A stretch of DNA of 64,000 nt from Calycina herbarum (lineage: Eukaryota > Ascomycota > Leotiomycetes > Helotiales > Pezizellaceae): contig LLEY01000153.1 in NCBI GenBank assembly GCA_001414485.1, positions 1-64,000 on the forward strand, written 5' to 3'. Shown piece by piece: positions 21,251 through 33,541 of this stretch. Numbering within the stretch: position 1 is the stretch's first letter; every line of letters begins with the position of its first letter. A program made the position numbers and the translations under genes. The notes under the pieces are model-generated. The model was given only the letters and a program-made list of their open reading frames with translations, was not told the origin of the DNA and searched no databases.

Positions 21251-24200
21251 ACCGAATACTCTTACTTTTTAAGTAGGAATCTATTAATACTTAGAAGCGG
21301 CGGTTATAGTAGAAGAAGGAGATAGCTTATAAGGTTTAGAAAGAAGCTATATAGAAGATCCTCTAACTACGGAAACAACAACGCTTCCTTACTAAGCGGG
21401 AGTAAGAGATGCTCTATTATAGTCTTACTAACCTATAAGAACTTAATAAAGCTAAAGAGAAAGAAAAGATAGAGAAGGAGAAAGAATAAAGGGATTTAGA
21501 GATTACCTAGCTAGTAGCCTCTCTTTCTCCTAGTAACCCTGCTTTTATTATTAAACTATCTCTTAATTCAGCCTTTCTTAAAGCCTTCTCTTCTAACTAC
21601 GAGATATAGGTAACTCTAACGGTATTATATCTCGTTTTGTCGATAATACGAGCTTTTTTAGTAAGGCTCGCTTATAGCACTAGGCAGAAGCTAGTCTATA
21701 TATCGTAGCTCGTTTTCTAAATATATCTAGTAAACGAGTTAAGAACTACACTTTTCTATACTTGATTCTTCTATATAAATCAATTCTAGGATGTCTACTT
21801 AGTCTATATAACTGCTACTGCTACTCTTAGAAGCAGTATAGCTATAGCTAATACTAAACTTAGAGTATTACGTGATTATCTACTACTGCTGCTAGTAAGC
21901 TCTCTAGCTAGATAGGATTTACAACTACTTATCTAGGAAGCACCAGGTTAGACTATAATTCCGAGAGTAGCTTATATAGTATCTTAAGTAGTAGCAGTAG
22001 TAGTATAACTTCTGTAGCGTTCTACTACTATCTGATAGGTTTTCGCTATAGTTAGTTCTCTCTGTTTTAAACGGCTTCTAGTGTTAGGACTATCTATATA
22101 TAACTACTAGCTAAAGTATTATACGAAAGCACTATAATATAAAGCATTTGAAAAAGCGTCTTCTAAACGACTAGCTATTCTAGACAGTCTAGCTATAGAC
22201 GTGGTTTATAGAGAAGCAGGCGCGATACTAGGTAGTAGACGCGATAGAACAGTTATATAATATTAATAACAGCTACGACGGTGGCAGAGGCAGTAGTAGC
22301 GATAATACTAAGGATATAGAGGCAGCGATTAAGGCTGAAATTAAGGAGTAGATAAAGATAGAAGAGGAAGAGTATAAAGCGAGCACTATAGCTACTGAAA
22401 TCGATCTATAGTTGTAGTATACTAGCTAGAAGGAGGTACTAGCTAGGTTAAAGCATAGTTTAGTTAAGACTACTAAGTTTATAGCCACTGCTACTACTAC
22501 TAAGCTAGAACTAGAACGCTTATTACAGAGCTAGAAGCGGATTCTCCAGCGGAGTCTAGCTACACTAGCGGCTATAAGTAAGTATAAGGATATTCTCAAG
22601 TAGTAGGCGTCCTCTAAGAACGAGGTAGTAAGCTAGAAGCTATTTAAGCTACTATAGAACTACTATAAAACTATTCCCTAGTATAGCTAGACGTTTGGTC
22701 GACTACTCTACTATGTAATATAAGCTACTCTAGAGAAGCTAGGCGAAGAGAGCGAGACAGAGGTAATATTTTCAGATATATAGTTAGGGTATATTATAGA
22801 GGTAAAGGAGACGGTGGCAGTAGTAGACGAAGTAGTAGAAAATTATCTCGATAACGTACTTATAGTATTAATTATTAGTCTTCTAGTATAAGACACTAGC
22901 TAGCTACTTCTATACGAGTCGCTAGTTATATACTACTTAGCTATCTATAGTATTAATATCTAGACTAAGCGTTTCTACCTATTATTTTAATATATAATAT
23001 ATCTAGTATATATAATATAGATTATTCAACTAGTTATACTTAAGATAATAGTATCTAAGTAGGGCTGGCTAGAGCTAGAGTTACCGAGTTAGAAAGAGGT
23101 CGAGGTAGTAGCAGGAGTAGTAGTAGAGCGTATTCAGGAGTACCGGCGGAACTACTTATATAAGAGGTTATTCTCGCTAGTATTAAGTATCTTATTACAG
23201 CTTATATTTAGGCAGGTATAGAACCGGAACCAGTTATTAGAGGCTAATATCTACTAGTTAGATAACCGCTAGACTGTCTTCTATAATAGTAAGAGAGTAG
23301 TAATAGCTAAGATATAAGAGATATATTAGAAGCTTATAGTCGAGCTAGAAGAGCTGCTTTATAAGCTGCTTTTTAGCTAGAGCGTAAAGCTAGTACTACT
23401 ACCACAGCTGGTTAATAGTATAGAGACAGCGTAGCGGTTCTAGTAAAAGAGCTATAGCTTTCTTAATTACCTAAATAATATACGCTAGAAGGTTAGCTAG
23501 GAGTTTCTATAAGAGCGGATACTAAAGGCAGATTAAAAGCTGGTTAAGAGCAGTAGCAGTAGTAGTAGCAGTGGCTAGGAGAAATAGGTAGAATAACTAT
23601 ATAAGGTATACTTAGCTTAGGAGAAGTAGTTTCTACTTAAGCTTATAGTAGCTATATATATCTAAGGAGGACAACTAGTAAGGAGTCCCGAGATAGGCTT
23701 AGTTAAGGTCTAAAACAGTGCTACGTTAAGTTGTAATATTTTTATAATTAATAGACGAGTAGTAGTAGTTACTATATACGACAAGAGCTATAAGTATCGA
23801 GGTACGACTAAGTACGTCTTCTGCTGCTTCTTAGACTAGCTTAGCTAGATTATTATCTAATATCTCGTCTATATACTGCTATTTATACGAGTAGTCTTAA
23901 AGACTAAGAGCGACTTCTTATTTATAGTTAAGAAAGAGAAACTATAGATCTAAGACCAGCTATCTAGGGTAGTAGTAGTAGTAACGGCGAAGTATCTTAG
24001 AGTCTAGCTAACTATCTTAAGCTAGCGGTATATTACTATTGCTATTAGTAATAAGTATCTACGTAAGGTAAGTTAGATCTAGAGACAGAGGCTTAAGAAT
24101 AATAAGAAGAGAGAGAAGGTTAAAGAGGAGAGTAATAGTAAGGTTAAACAGAGCTTGTTTAAGTATATTCTAGTTTAGTAGTTAGTATATAGCTAATAGA

Positions 24201-25056
24201 CAGCAGTAGAGTATTACGCTATTAATAGAGCGTTTTTAAATCAACTTAGGCTAGATCTAGTTAGCACGTATAACTAGGTATTATAGACGTAGTACGCGTT
24301 TCTATAACTAGAGTTAAAAAGAGTAGTAGTAGCAGTAGTAGTAGCGGTTAAGCGTCCTAGGAGTCTACTACTACTACTAGTTAAGCAGGAGAAGCTTAAA
24401 GTAAGCAGGGGACTATAAGAACTACGGAAGGTCTTAGAACTAGATATATAACTACGATCTTAAGACTAGGCAGAAACGCTTAAGCTAGTATATATAGCTA
24501 CGCTATAACAGCTATAGATTATCGTACTTAGTACCAGTAGTAGTAGGAGTCTACTATTCTTCTTAATTATAATAATAGCGTTCTAGTAAACAGTTATTAT
24601 CGTAGTACTATTTACAGCTTTAGTTGACGATCTAATCAGTCGAGTACGAGTATACTAGCTTATATATAAGAAGTAATAGTAGCAGCGGGAGTAGGTACTA
24701 CTACTATAGCTACTAATTATAAGTACTAACTAAGCAGTTAAGAGCGACTTTCTCTACTATATCAAAGGACTCGAGCTAAGTAAGCAGCTAGCTTACGTCT
24801 TTTTTAATAAGTGTTATGTCGCTGTTATAGATATATTATATTAAGTAAATCTTCGCTAACTATAGCAATTATAGTACTTATAGTACTGGTTTATATATCT
24901 TATAACAACGCTTCTTACTACGCTTAAGCTAGTGCTTCGGGCTAATCTACTGCTTACGTATATATAGATCTACTAGTAGTCGACTATATAGCTAATAATC
25001 TAGTACTAGGTAATCGAGTACTAGCGGAATATCTAGGAGATAGCTAAGCTGCTAAT

Positions 25057-25288
25057 TGTCACGATCTATATCTGAAGGCAAAGGTATAAGAGTATATATA
25101 TATATATTCGAGAATTTAAAGCTACAGTTCTAAGAACGAGGGAATGCGGAATATATACTCTACGAAAAAGGGGTATTCCTACTAACTATAAAGAGCCTTT
25201 AATCTCGTTATAAATCCGTCTAAGCGTTGCAGCTCTGACGGTCACGTGTAAGACCGAGAATCACGTGTTACAGACCAGCGCCGTAACA
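25057..25288 (-). repeat. LTR, 232 bp (3' LTR of the minus-strand element)
   Basis: Begins TGTCACGATC and ends CCGTAACA on the plus strand, with the original TG...CA ends preserved. It contains CACGTGTAAGACC and TCACGTGTTA motifs also seen in its partner. Confidence 0.9.
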
Positions 25289-28200
25289 TTACACCCTCTT
25301 TTAGAAAAAGCTTGTCTATAAGCTTTATATTATAACCGAATCGTCTGTTAGATAATTATAATCGTCTATTCCGTCTTCCTACGCTCGTATCTAGCTTTGT
25401 ACAGCCCTTAGCAGACCAGCGCGGGCTGGATTAGCGAGGTGAAAATCGTGTAATTTATATAGGTAATACTTAAAATTCGAGGCCGGATACTACTATAGAT
25501 TAGGGTTATAGCCTAACTATTGAACTCTATATTAGAGCTTTCTACGAACTGCTTTTATAGCTAAGACTTCTTCTACTTCCTACTCTTCCTAATCTATAAC
25601 CTATATTAGCGGGGGTGGTTCGTTTACCTGTCTAGGTAACAGATCTATAGCAGTCTTACAGAGCAGTGACGGGTAGAATACAGGGTATATACAGAAGTGG
25701 TCTAGCAGTTCGAGCCGGAAAGAGTGTCCTTTATAGGCTGTAATCCGGAACGGACCCTCGTTTTATCTATCTAGCTTATAGCTTAGCCGGTCTATCTTCT
25801 AATTACAAGTCGATACCTAAACAAAGTCGTCTACGTCAAAGTCTACCGCTCTTCGAATCCGGTTCGCAGACCTTATATAGCGGTCTTGTGCTTTACTAAC
25901 TAATTCCTTTGCTACGGTCTAAGTGTCGTATATTCTCTATATAAGTGCCTCTACATCGGTCCGGTTAAGCTGTTTATAGACTGTTACAGATTTATCTAGA
26001 CAGTTCTAATTAAAGAACGTAGTAGCTATGTATCTGTTAATTACTTTAAAGAGCGAGAGCCTACCTAGACTCTCGTATAGAAGCGTAAGCTAAGCGTAGT
26101 CTAGAATAGAGACAAGTTTGCTCTAGTTGTTCTAATAGTAACTAATAAAAGGCTATAGGCGTTGATTAATCTATTAGTTTATGATTTCAGTTTATCTATT
26201 AGTTTATAGGTAGAAAGCAGTAGATAGCTTAAGCTTTATACTAAGGATTCCGTAGAATTTAGACTAGAAAGAAGAAATAAACTGTGGTTTACGGTCTAAA
26301 ATAATGCTTTATAGATAGCTGTAGATTCGATAGATCTATATAACGTATATTCGAGCTATATCTCGGGCTATAACTGTTCTTAGACAAGGGATCGAGACTG
26401 ATTACTTAGTTAGGCGATCTATAACTACCTATAAGGTATTATAACCTTGTTTATTAGTAGGGAAAGACTTATAGTCTATAGTAATATACTGCTAGAGACG
26501 TTCCAGAACTGGTAATAGGTATAAAAACCTAGGTTTACAGTTACGAGGAACTGTAGCACGTCGACAGTCTCTATAGTTACTAATATAGGTTTCTACGGAC
26601 GTCTGTAAACCTTTCCACTAGTATCTACGGGCGAGGATAGCTACCGTCTTTGTCTGTCTAGGGTAAGCCGTAGATACTTGTACGTAAGCCTCACAGATTA
26701 GGTCTATCTGTAAGATGCTTTAATTAGGAACTACGAGTCTCTTTTACTAAAGAAGTAAGCCGTTCTCTATTATCTAGTTTTAGTACCCGTGGGTAGCTTT
26801 TGTTCGGTCGTCTTCTAAGTCTGAAGAGTTACGGTTAGTAGTAAGTAACTGGTCGACAAGGTTAAGCAAGGGTTCTAAAGTAACTAGGGCTAATGTTATA
26901 GGAGGTTCTAATCGAGTAGTAATACGTAGATCTAACTAATTAGACGTAAGCAAGGTTTATTATCTTATAGACGCTTTTAGGTTATTCTGCGGGTTAACGT
27001 CTTAGTCTCGGCGTGTTAGTATGTCCGTTTTCTCGTTCTACTTACTAGATTAAAATATAATTATAAAATAGAACTCTAATAGAAACTCTGCCTATCTCGC
27101 TTACTACTAGTTTAAGGTTTTAGAGGTTATAAAGTACTCTAAAGCCTTGTGATCGGTGAAGACCTTAATCTAGGAGCTAGTCTAAGTAAGATCCGCTCGC
27201 TATTATTCGAAAGAGTGTATAATAGCTAATATCTTCTTATCGTAGATTTAGTAGTTTAGCTCGGCGGGGTTCATCGTCTTCGAGAAGTAGCCTACAGGTC
27301 TCTACGGTTCGGTTTCGGATATATATTATGATATTATAGCCGTAACTACTCCGTTAGAAGCGTTAGTCTTAACTATAGTCTCTAAATCGGCTGTAAAGTA
27401 GTATAAGAGAGGGGCGGTAACTAAGGCTTCTTTTAACGTGTTAAAAGCCTTCTTATATTCTAAGTCGAACTTAAACAGCACTTCCTTACTTATAAGATAG
27501 TTTAGTAGACGAGTAATCTATCTATAATCTCGAATAAAACGTTGGTAGAAGTTATAAAAACCTAGGAAGGACTAGATACTCTTAATAGTACTAGGATATT
27601 TCTAGGAAACGATTGCCGAGATCTTCTCTAGGTCGACTTCGATTCTGTCTATAGAGATAATAAAACTAAGGTACTTCGTATAAGTAACGTAGAACTCTAT
27701 CTTCTTAATATCTACTTATAGCCTAGCTTTATAGAGCTGTTCTAAGACCTTATAGATGTGTTTAACATATTCGAGCTTATTATTAGAGTATATAAGAATG
27801 TTGTTAAAGTAAGCTGTATAAAAGTTATCGAGATATTCTATAAGAACGCTATTTATATACCTCTAGTATATAGTAGGACTATTGGTTAAGCCGAAAGGTA
27901 ATACCTTATATTTAAACGTGCTATAACAGGTCTAAAAGGTTATAAGTTCTTCTAACTCTAGTTCTATATATATATAGTTAAAAGCTTAACAAATGTCGAG
28001 CTTTATAAGGATTTTAGTACTAGTGATTCGTATAAGAGTTTCGTCGATTAGTAGAAGAGGGTGCTAGTTCTTATAAGTAAGGTTGTTAAGTTTCCGGTAG
28101 TCGATATAGAGCTGTAAGCTTCTGTTAGGCTTCTTTATAAACAGTACTAGAGAGGCGAAAGAGGCGTGGCTAGGAATAATAAACCCTTTATCGAGGTTAT

Positions 28201-30864
28201 CGAGGATATACTGCTTTATAGCTAGAAGTTCCTTAGTCGTCATTCTATATAATAGGCTATGTAATAGGGTATTCGGACCTATAAGTTCGATCTAGTAGTC
28301 GACTTGGTTTCGTAGTAGAGGAAGCTCGTCTAAAGCTCTCTTTAAAAAGACATTCTTAAAGTCTGTGTATTCTTAGCGAACGTTCTATTCTACTAGTTGT
28401 TCGTCTAAAGTGTAATCTACTAAAGAGAGCTCTATACGTAACCTGTCTATAAGAGCATAGTCGATCTCTTATAAGCTAGTAGAGAAGACTTCGTTATCAC
28501 GCTTTTAAAGGTTAAGTTTAAAAGCAGTAGCTCTAATATAATAGATATTAATAGCGAAGTCTTCTATAGGTTTATAGATGTTTGTAAGCGAGCTCATAGC
28601 CGCTTTATAGTCTATAACTAAACGTTTTCCTAAGAAGGATCGACGACGTTGTTAGCGGTTAGGAATAAGGACTTGTATTCTATTCTAAGCAGAGACAAGG
28701 TCTTGCTAAAAGCTTTTATCTAGAATCTCCTCGAGAGTAACTAGTAGCGGGGTTTAGCGCTAGCTTTGAAGCAGTATCGAATAGATTAATATAGGTTCTT
28801 TTATAGTATTCTAGCGGAGGTCGCGGTTCTCTATATCCTCCTAAGCCTAGAAGTCTAGTAGGGAGATAGTTATCGATTTCCTAGTAATAGGTACTAAGTA
28901 ATCGAATCGACGAACTAGGGGAAGGGATTCTAGCTACTTAATCTTACGGCTATAGACTACTAACTTTACGTTTACATCCGTAAGCTATTAACAGCTGATA
29001 ATAATATCGTATCTACTAATATTAGTGATTAGGAAGGGCGTATTAGTAAACTGTCGTCTGTTAATACTTAGTATTAAGCGAATAACGCGAGTAATTACTA
29101 GTCCTTTATGTCTATTAAACTCTGTAATTAATTTTATATATAATAGCTTTTCCGTAGCCTGTCTATAATATTAACTTAACTAGTCAGCTAAAGCCGTGTT
29201 AATAAATAGCTATCTATTCGCTCTAGTATTAATAAGTCTAGTAGTATTAAAAGTATATCTATTCTTAATTAAAGTATATATAGTTATAAAAGCCTTTCCG
29301 CCTATTATACGACTTAGATTAAGAGGTTGAGATCTAAGTTTGTTTTACTCTAAAGAGGAGACTTGTTTTAGAGCTATTCTTTTTCCGAGTTCTTATAGAT
29401 AAGTTCCTCGTTAGCCGATTCTTCTCTAGACGCTTACAGTCCGTAGGAGTCTGTAAGCGAGTTTTTAGCGTCTTCTAATAGCTTAATAGCTATAGAGGGT
29501 TTTTAAGGAAGAGAGCATTTACTAGTATAGTGCCTAGGTTTATTATAATTATAATAGATAACGTCTACTATATCCTAGACAGGAGTCGTACTCTTACAAG
29601 TAGGCAAAGGAGTCTTATAGTCTGTAACTAGAGAGTAACAGACCGGGCTTTAGGTTGACAGATAACTAATAGTAGCACGTAGAGCCAGAAGTTAGTAAGT
29701 TAATCCGTAGCCGGTAAGGAAACCTCTTATAGGTAGGCGGCGGTTATAGCAAGCTATAAGGCGTTCCTTAATAGTTACCCTGTCTTAATAGACAGAGTAA
29801 CAGCGGTTATATAACTAGTTAAAGGTTACTAGGGTAATTCAGACTAGCGAGATACTTACTTAGAGAGCTGGCGTAAGCTTCTAGTATAAATCTTCAGACT
29901 ACTTACTTAATAGGATATAAGCCTTAGTCGCAAGGCTTAAGAAGGTTGCTTTAAACATAGTAAAAGTCTCGTCCTCTTATATTAAGAGTTTATAGAAGAC
30001 CTTACAAGCTTCTACAGCTTCGTTACTATTTATAAATAAGGTATCTAGATATATAAGTATATCTATAATATCTATAAATAAGATAGAGGAACTGAAATCT
30101 ATCTATGGTTCTAGGTACTCTTATACTACGCCGGAAGTAGTTATAAAGACGAAGGTAAGTTTATCTTATTCGTCCTCGAAGAGGTTCTTTCTTATTTTAC
30201 TAGCTAGGATAATCTACTAGGCCTTATATAACGAGGAGATGCCGTTCTTAAGTTTCTCGCTATCTTAGAACTTACGAGCAGAATTGTTAGAACTAAATCA
30301 GGAATAGGAGGAGTCGGTAGTAGCCTCTTAGAGGGCTTATATATACTCGCGGCTCGGGAGAGGGTTGTTAGAGTGGTTTATAAGCAACGGGGTTTAGTAG
30401 AGTTGTGTACGTAAAGAGAGGATTTTAGCTCGTAAACGAACGTTTTCGTCTATAGAAGGCTCGCTTATCGCAGAGGAGGCAGGCGAGGGAGAGGCGACTC
30501 CAGAGGTATTATCCAGTTGTTAAGGCTCGGTTCGAGACAAGCTAGTAGGTGTCTTCCCTTTTCTACTATAACTACTTCGAGTGTCGGCTATTATATTATT
30601 AGAAAGAAAGGAGGAGAAGGTAGGGAGAGGTTATAAAAAAAAGGTTATATAGGCTGTTACAGGCGTGTCTTTCGAGGAGATAAGTCGTTATAGACGCAGA
30701 GATGCTCGAGAGATCCGTTTATAGGAAGAGAGGCTATTATAGACGGAGGAGGAGGGTTGTAATTATACTATTACAAGTGTGAGATCTTCTAGCTATTACG
30801 AGCGTAGAATCCGGTCGATATTATAATCCTTCGTAGGGAGTAAAAAGGGTTAAGCTTTAAATAA

Positions 30865-31096
30865 TATTATAATCTATATCTGAAGGTAAAGGTATAAGAG
30901 TATATATATATATATTCGAGAATTTAAAGCTACAGTTCTAAGAACAAGGGAATATAGAATATATACTCTACGAAAAAGAGGTATTCCTACTAACTGTAAA
31001 GAGTCTTTAATCTCGTTATAAATCCGTCCAAGCGTTGCGGCTCTGACGGTCACGTGTAGGACCGAGAATCACGTGTTACGGACCAGCGCTATAATA
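30865..31096 (-). repeat. LTR, 232 bp (5' LTR of the minus-strand element)
   Basis: Begins TATTATAATC and ends CTATAATA on the plus strand, the RIP-mutated forms of its partner's ends. It is followed by the CTAAT duplication. Confidence 0.9.
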
Positions 31097-31419
31097 CTAA
31101 TCTAGTAACTACTACTACTACTAGGGTTCTAAGAGGTTATCTACGTACGCAGCTACGCTTAGAGAGAGAGTATAGCCGAAGAAATAGACTGTCTATTCTA
31201 TAAGACTATAGCGACCGGTAAGCAGGAGCTGCTTAAGTAGTAGACTCGTAGCTATAGCGGTTAGATCGTAGCAACCGGTACGCTTAGAACAGGTATTAAT
31301 ATTTCAGGCGTGGTTTATATTATCTATCTAGGCCGGCTATATAGGTTAATAAGCTTTATATAACAGGTAGAACGAGGAGGGCAGGCTAGTAAGATCAGCG
31401 ACTTAATTATTATTCTCCT

Positions 31420-31480
31420 AAGCAGTAGTAGTAGTAGCAGTAGTAGCAGTAGTAGCAGTAGTAGCAGTAGCAGTAGCTAG
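31420..31480 (+). repeat. AGC/AGT trinucleotide microsatellite inside the helicase relic
   Basis: A run of AGC and AGT triplets (AGCAGTAGTAGTAGTAGCAG...) encodes poly-Ser in the helicase frame. Similar shorter runs occur near 23550, 31705 and 32120, so the parent protein had several poly-Ser linkers. Confidence 0.7.
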
Positions 31481-32200
31481 TTCCTCGCTCTCTAGTAAGA
31501 GCTGGTTAACGTGTACTTAGTTAAGGTAGAGAACGAGGCAGCGCTAACAGAGTATCTTAAGAGTCGTAGCTATCGATAAGCGGTGCTAGCTAAGTATTTA
31601 GATAGCTATCTAGACACGACCAGCTATATTACAACTAATAGTATTCTATATAACCGATATAATATATTACTAGAGCTATAGGAGGTATAGAGCGAGACTG
31701 TCGAAGGTAGTAGCAGTAGTAGTAGTATTAAGAACAGGGCTAAAGCTATCTACTAGGTACTATAAGCTAAGGTATAGTAAGACGAGCAACTAGAGCGATT
31801 CTACTAGGTGCTTTATAGCTACTATATCTACTACTAGATAATAGAGGAGGAGGAGCAGAGCTACTACTACTAGGACTGTCTATACGTAGTAGAGAAGAGC
31901 TATAATATAGTAGTATACCGGTAGTAGCGGTCGCGGCTTAAGCTAGCTAGACGAGACTAGTACTTCTAGTATAGGCTGTTCTAGAGTATCTATACTATTA
32001 TTAAAGATTAGCAGCTATATATATATCCGTATCTTATGCTCCTAGAGCTATTCTTTCTATACTAGGTTAGGCAGCTACTTTAGATCTATTAGAAGGTTAG
32101 GTTTTAAGAAGAAGAGAAGTAGTAGTAGCAGTAGCTAAACGAGCTAGAGGAGGGGGTATTTAGACGTTAGAAGAGTAACTAGATACGGGTATAGCGGCGA

Positions 32201-33084
32201 GTAGAGGAGATTTACTATAAGATTAGAAGTTAGAGTAATTAAGTTATATTTAAGTTAGCTAGTATAATATATAAGTATTTATAACTACTACTACTACTAT
32301 CGTTGTAGTCTAGACTAAGCTAACTATCTATAATTCTAAAACAAAGTTAGCTTAACTTTATTTAATTCCTTATATATTCTATTAGTATAGATTTACTAAG
32401 CGAGCTAACTTTATTTAGCTAACTTTATTTATTAGAGTTAGGCTAAAGAGCGGTCGGAAAACGCTATAAATTAAGTATATAATATCTTAGACGTATATAA
32501 TACGATTCCCGCTCTAAGCTTTATAATAACTTAATTATTTAATCTATTTATAAGGTATAGAATTATCGTTATCGAGTTTTAATAGAGTAGAGCAGATGTA
32601 TAGACCAGATAAGCAGCAACTACGGATTTTAATATAAAATATATATAAATATATAAGTATATAAAAGTATAGAATATAGAAATTAGATTAATATAGTAAT
32701 AGACAGATTAAGGGTTTTAGAACGCGTTACGTCTAGAAACACGTATTCTAGTAAGAAGAGTATTAAGATAAGAGGAAAAGAGTAGATATTTTCAAGTTAA
32801 TTATTTATTTAATTCTATTTTATATTTCTATTATAGAACTATTTATACATTTTTTAGAGTAGCAGCTAATAGTATATTCTAAGTATAAGTATACTATATT
32901 ACCTAATTACGTCGATACTTATTTAAGAGATATAAACATATATAATATACTAAAGAAGAATAGAAAACCTATTATCTAAGAGATCTAGAAAATTCAAGAG
33001 TTAATAATAAATAGAAGAGATTTAAATAGACTAGTTTTCCCCCTAGAAAGTAACCCTCTAGTCCTAGTATTATAAGAGCTCTAA
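32201..33084. other. AT-rich, unassigned repeat DNA
   Basis: No protein-like frame could be recognised. It includes a short tandem GCTAACTTTATTTA and lies between the helicase relic and the 5' LTR of the next element. Confidence 0.4.
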
Positions 33085-33541
33085 TATTACGAATCACGTA
33101 TAAATATATAATAAGTGAAGACTAGGCAGCGCTCTAATAGGTTAAGTACTATTAGAAACTCTTATAAGTAGAAAGAGAGATCCTTAGACTAGCTAAGTAA
33201 TCTATGGATTTACTTTAGTAAGAAGTATTACGTGACTTAGTCGCCTAAGTCGCCTAAGTCGCCTAAGTCGCCTAAGTCGCCTGTCGACTGAAGCGATTAG
33301 AGCGAGCGACTAGAGCGACTAGAACGGGAGACTATAGTTCTATATAAGACTGGCACGTCTGCTATTAGATAGGAGCTTCGTACTTAACTTTAGTTATTAA
33401 TCTTATTATCTTATTTAATATCTTTGATATAAGTAACGAGTTTACTTCTAAGTAAATAACCTAGCGTATCTGTACTTCTTACTTATATACTAACCTTCGA
33501 GACTTAGTTATCTTTGTTTAGTTCGTTTAAGTTTCGTTATA
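33085..33541 (+). repeat. 5' LTR, 457 bp, carrying a 9-bp minisatellite
   Basis: Begins TATTACGAATCACG and ends TTTCGTTATA. From 33241 to about 33290 it holds five exact copies of TCGCCTAAG plus a partial sixth. The other family members have different numbers and forms of this TCGC(C/T)TA-type block. Confidence 0.85.

Larger units (their letters stand above)
25057..31096 (-). mobile_element. Full-length degenerate Ty3/Gypsy retrotransposon with 232-bp LTRs
   Basis: Two 232-bp direct repeats bound 6.04 kb and are flanked by CTAAT on both sides (25052-25056 and 31097-31101). On the minus strand a purine-rich AAAAGAGGGTG tract precedes the LTR at 25289, as expected for a polypurine tract. The minus strand near 27770-27850 reads YLDNFYTAYFNNILIYSNN, the reverse transcriptase active-site box with both Asp changed to Asn, a typical G-to-A outcome. 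The LTRs differ at roughly 17 sites by eye, all transitions. It has inserted into the RecQ-type relic between motifs III and V. Confidence 0.92.
21260..32200 (+). pseudogene. RIP-degraded RecQ-type helicase gene, split by a Gypsy element
   Basis: RecQ-family proteins are 3'-5' DNA helicases; fungi carry large repeated versions, often near telomeres or in mobile DNA. The plus strand reads for several kb with stops mainly at Gln/Trp sites. Motif I region: STSSSRSLLFFL near 24530-24560 (from GxGKSLLFF); motif Ia VVLFTALVDD near 24600; motif II region FFNKCYVAVID near 24810 (from DECH); motif III region FICLITTLL near 24890. After the 25057-31096 insertion, the frame resumes with the C-terminal lobe: TGINISGVVYIIYLGR, then LISFIQQVERGGQ near 31290-31400, matching RecQ motifs V and VI. 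A Lys/Glu-rich predicted coiled segment lies near 21300-21500 and poly-Ser tracts occur inside. Upstream of motif I, near 24010-24050, is a box reading RYITIAISNKYL (see findings). Confidence 0.75.

Noticed and set aside
21300..21640. Pogo/Fot-type transposase C-terminus
   Set aside because: The K/E-rich segment looked similar at first, but no DDE motifs are found and the adjacent DNA aligns with the Gypsy 3' end or the helicase relic.
31420..31480. CRISPR-like array of regular repeats
   Set aside because: It is an AGC/AGT trinucleotide run coding poly-Ser within the helicase frame, with no spacers.
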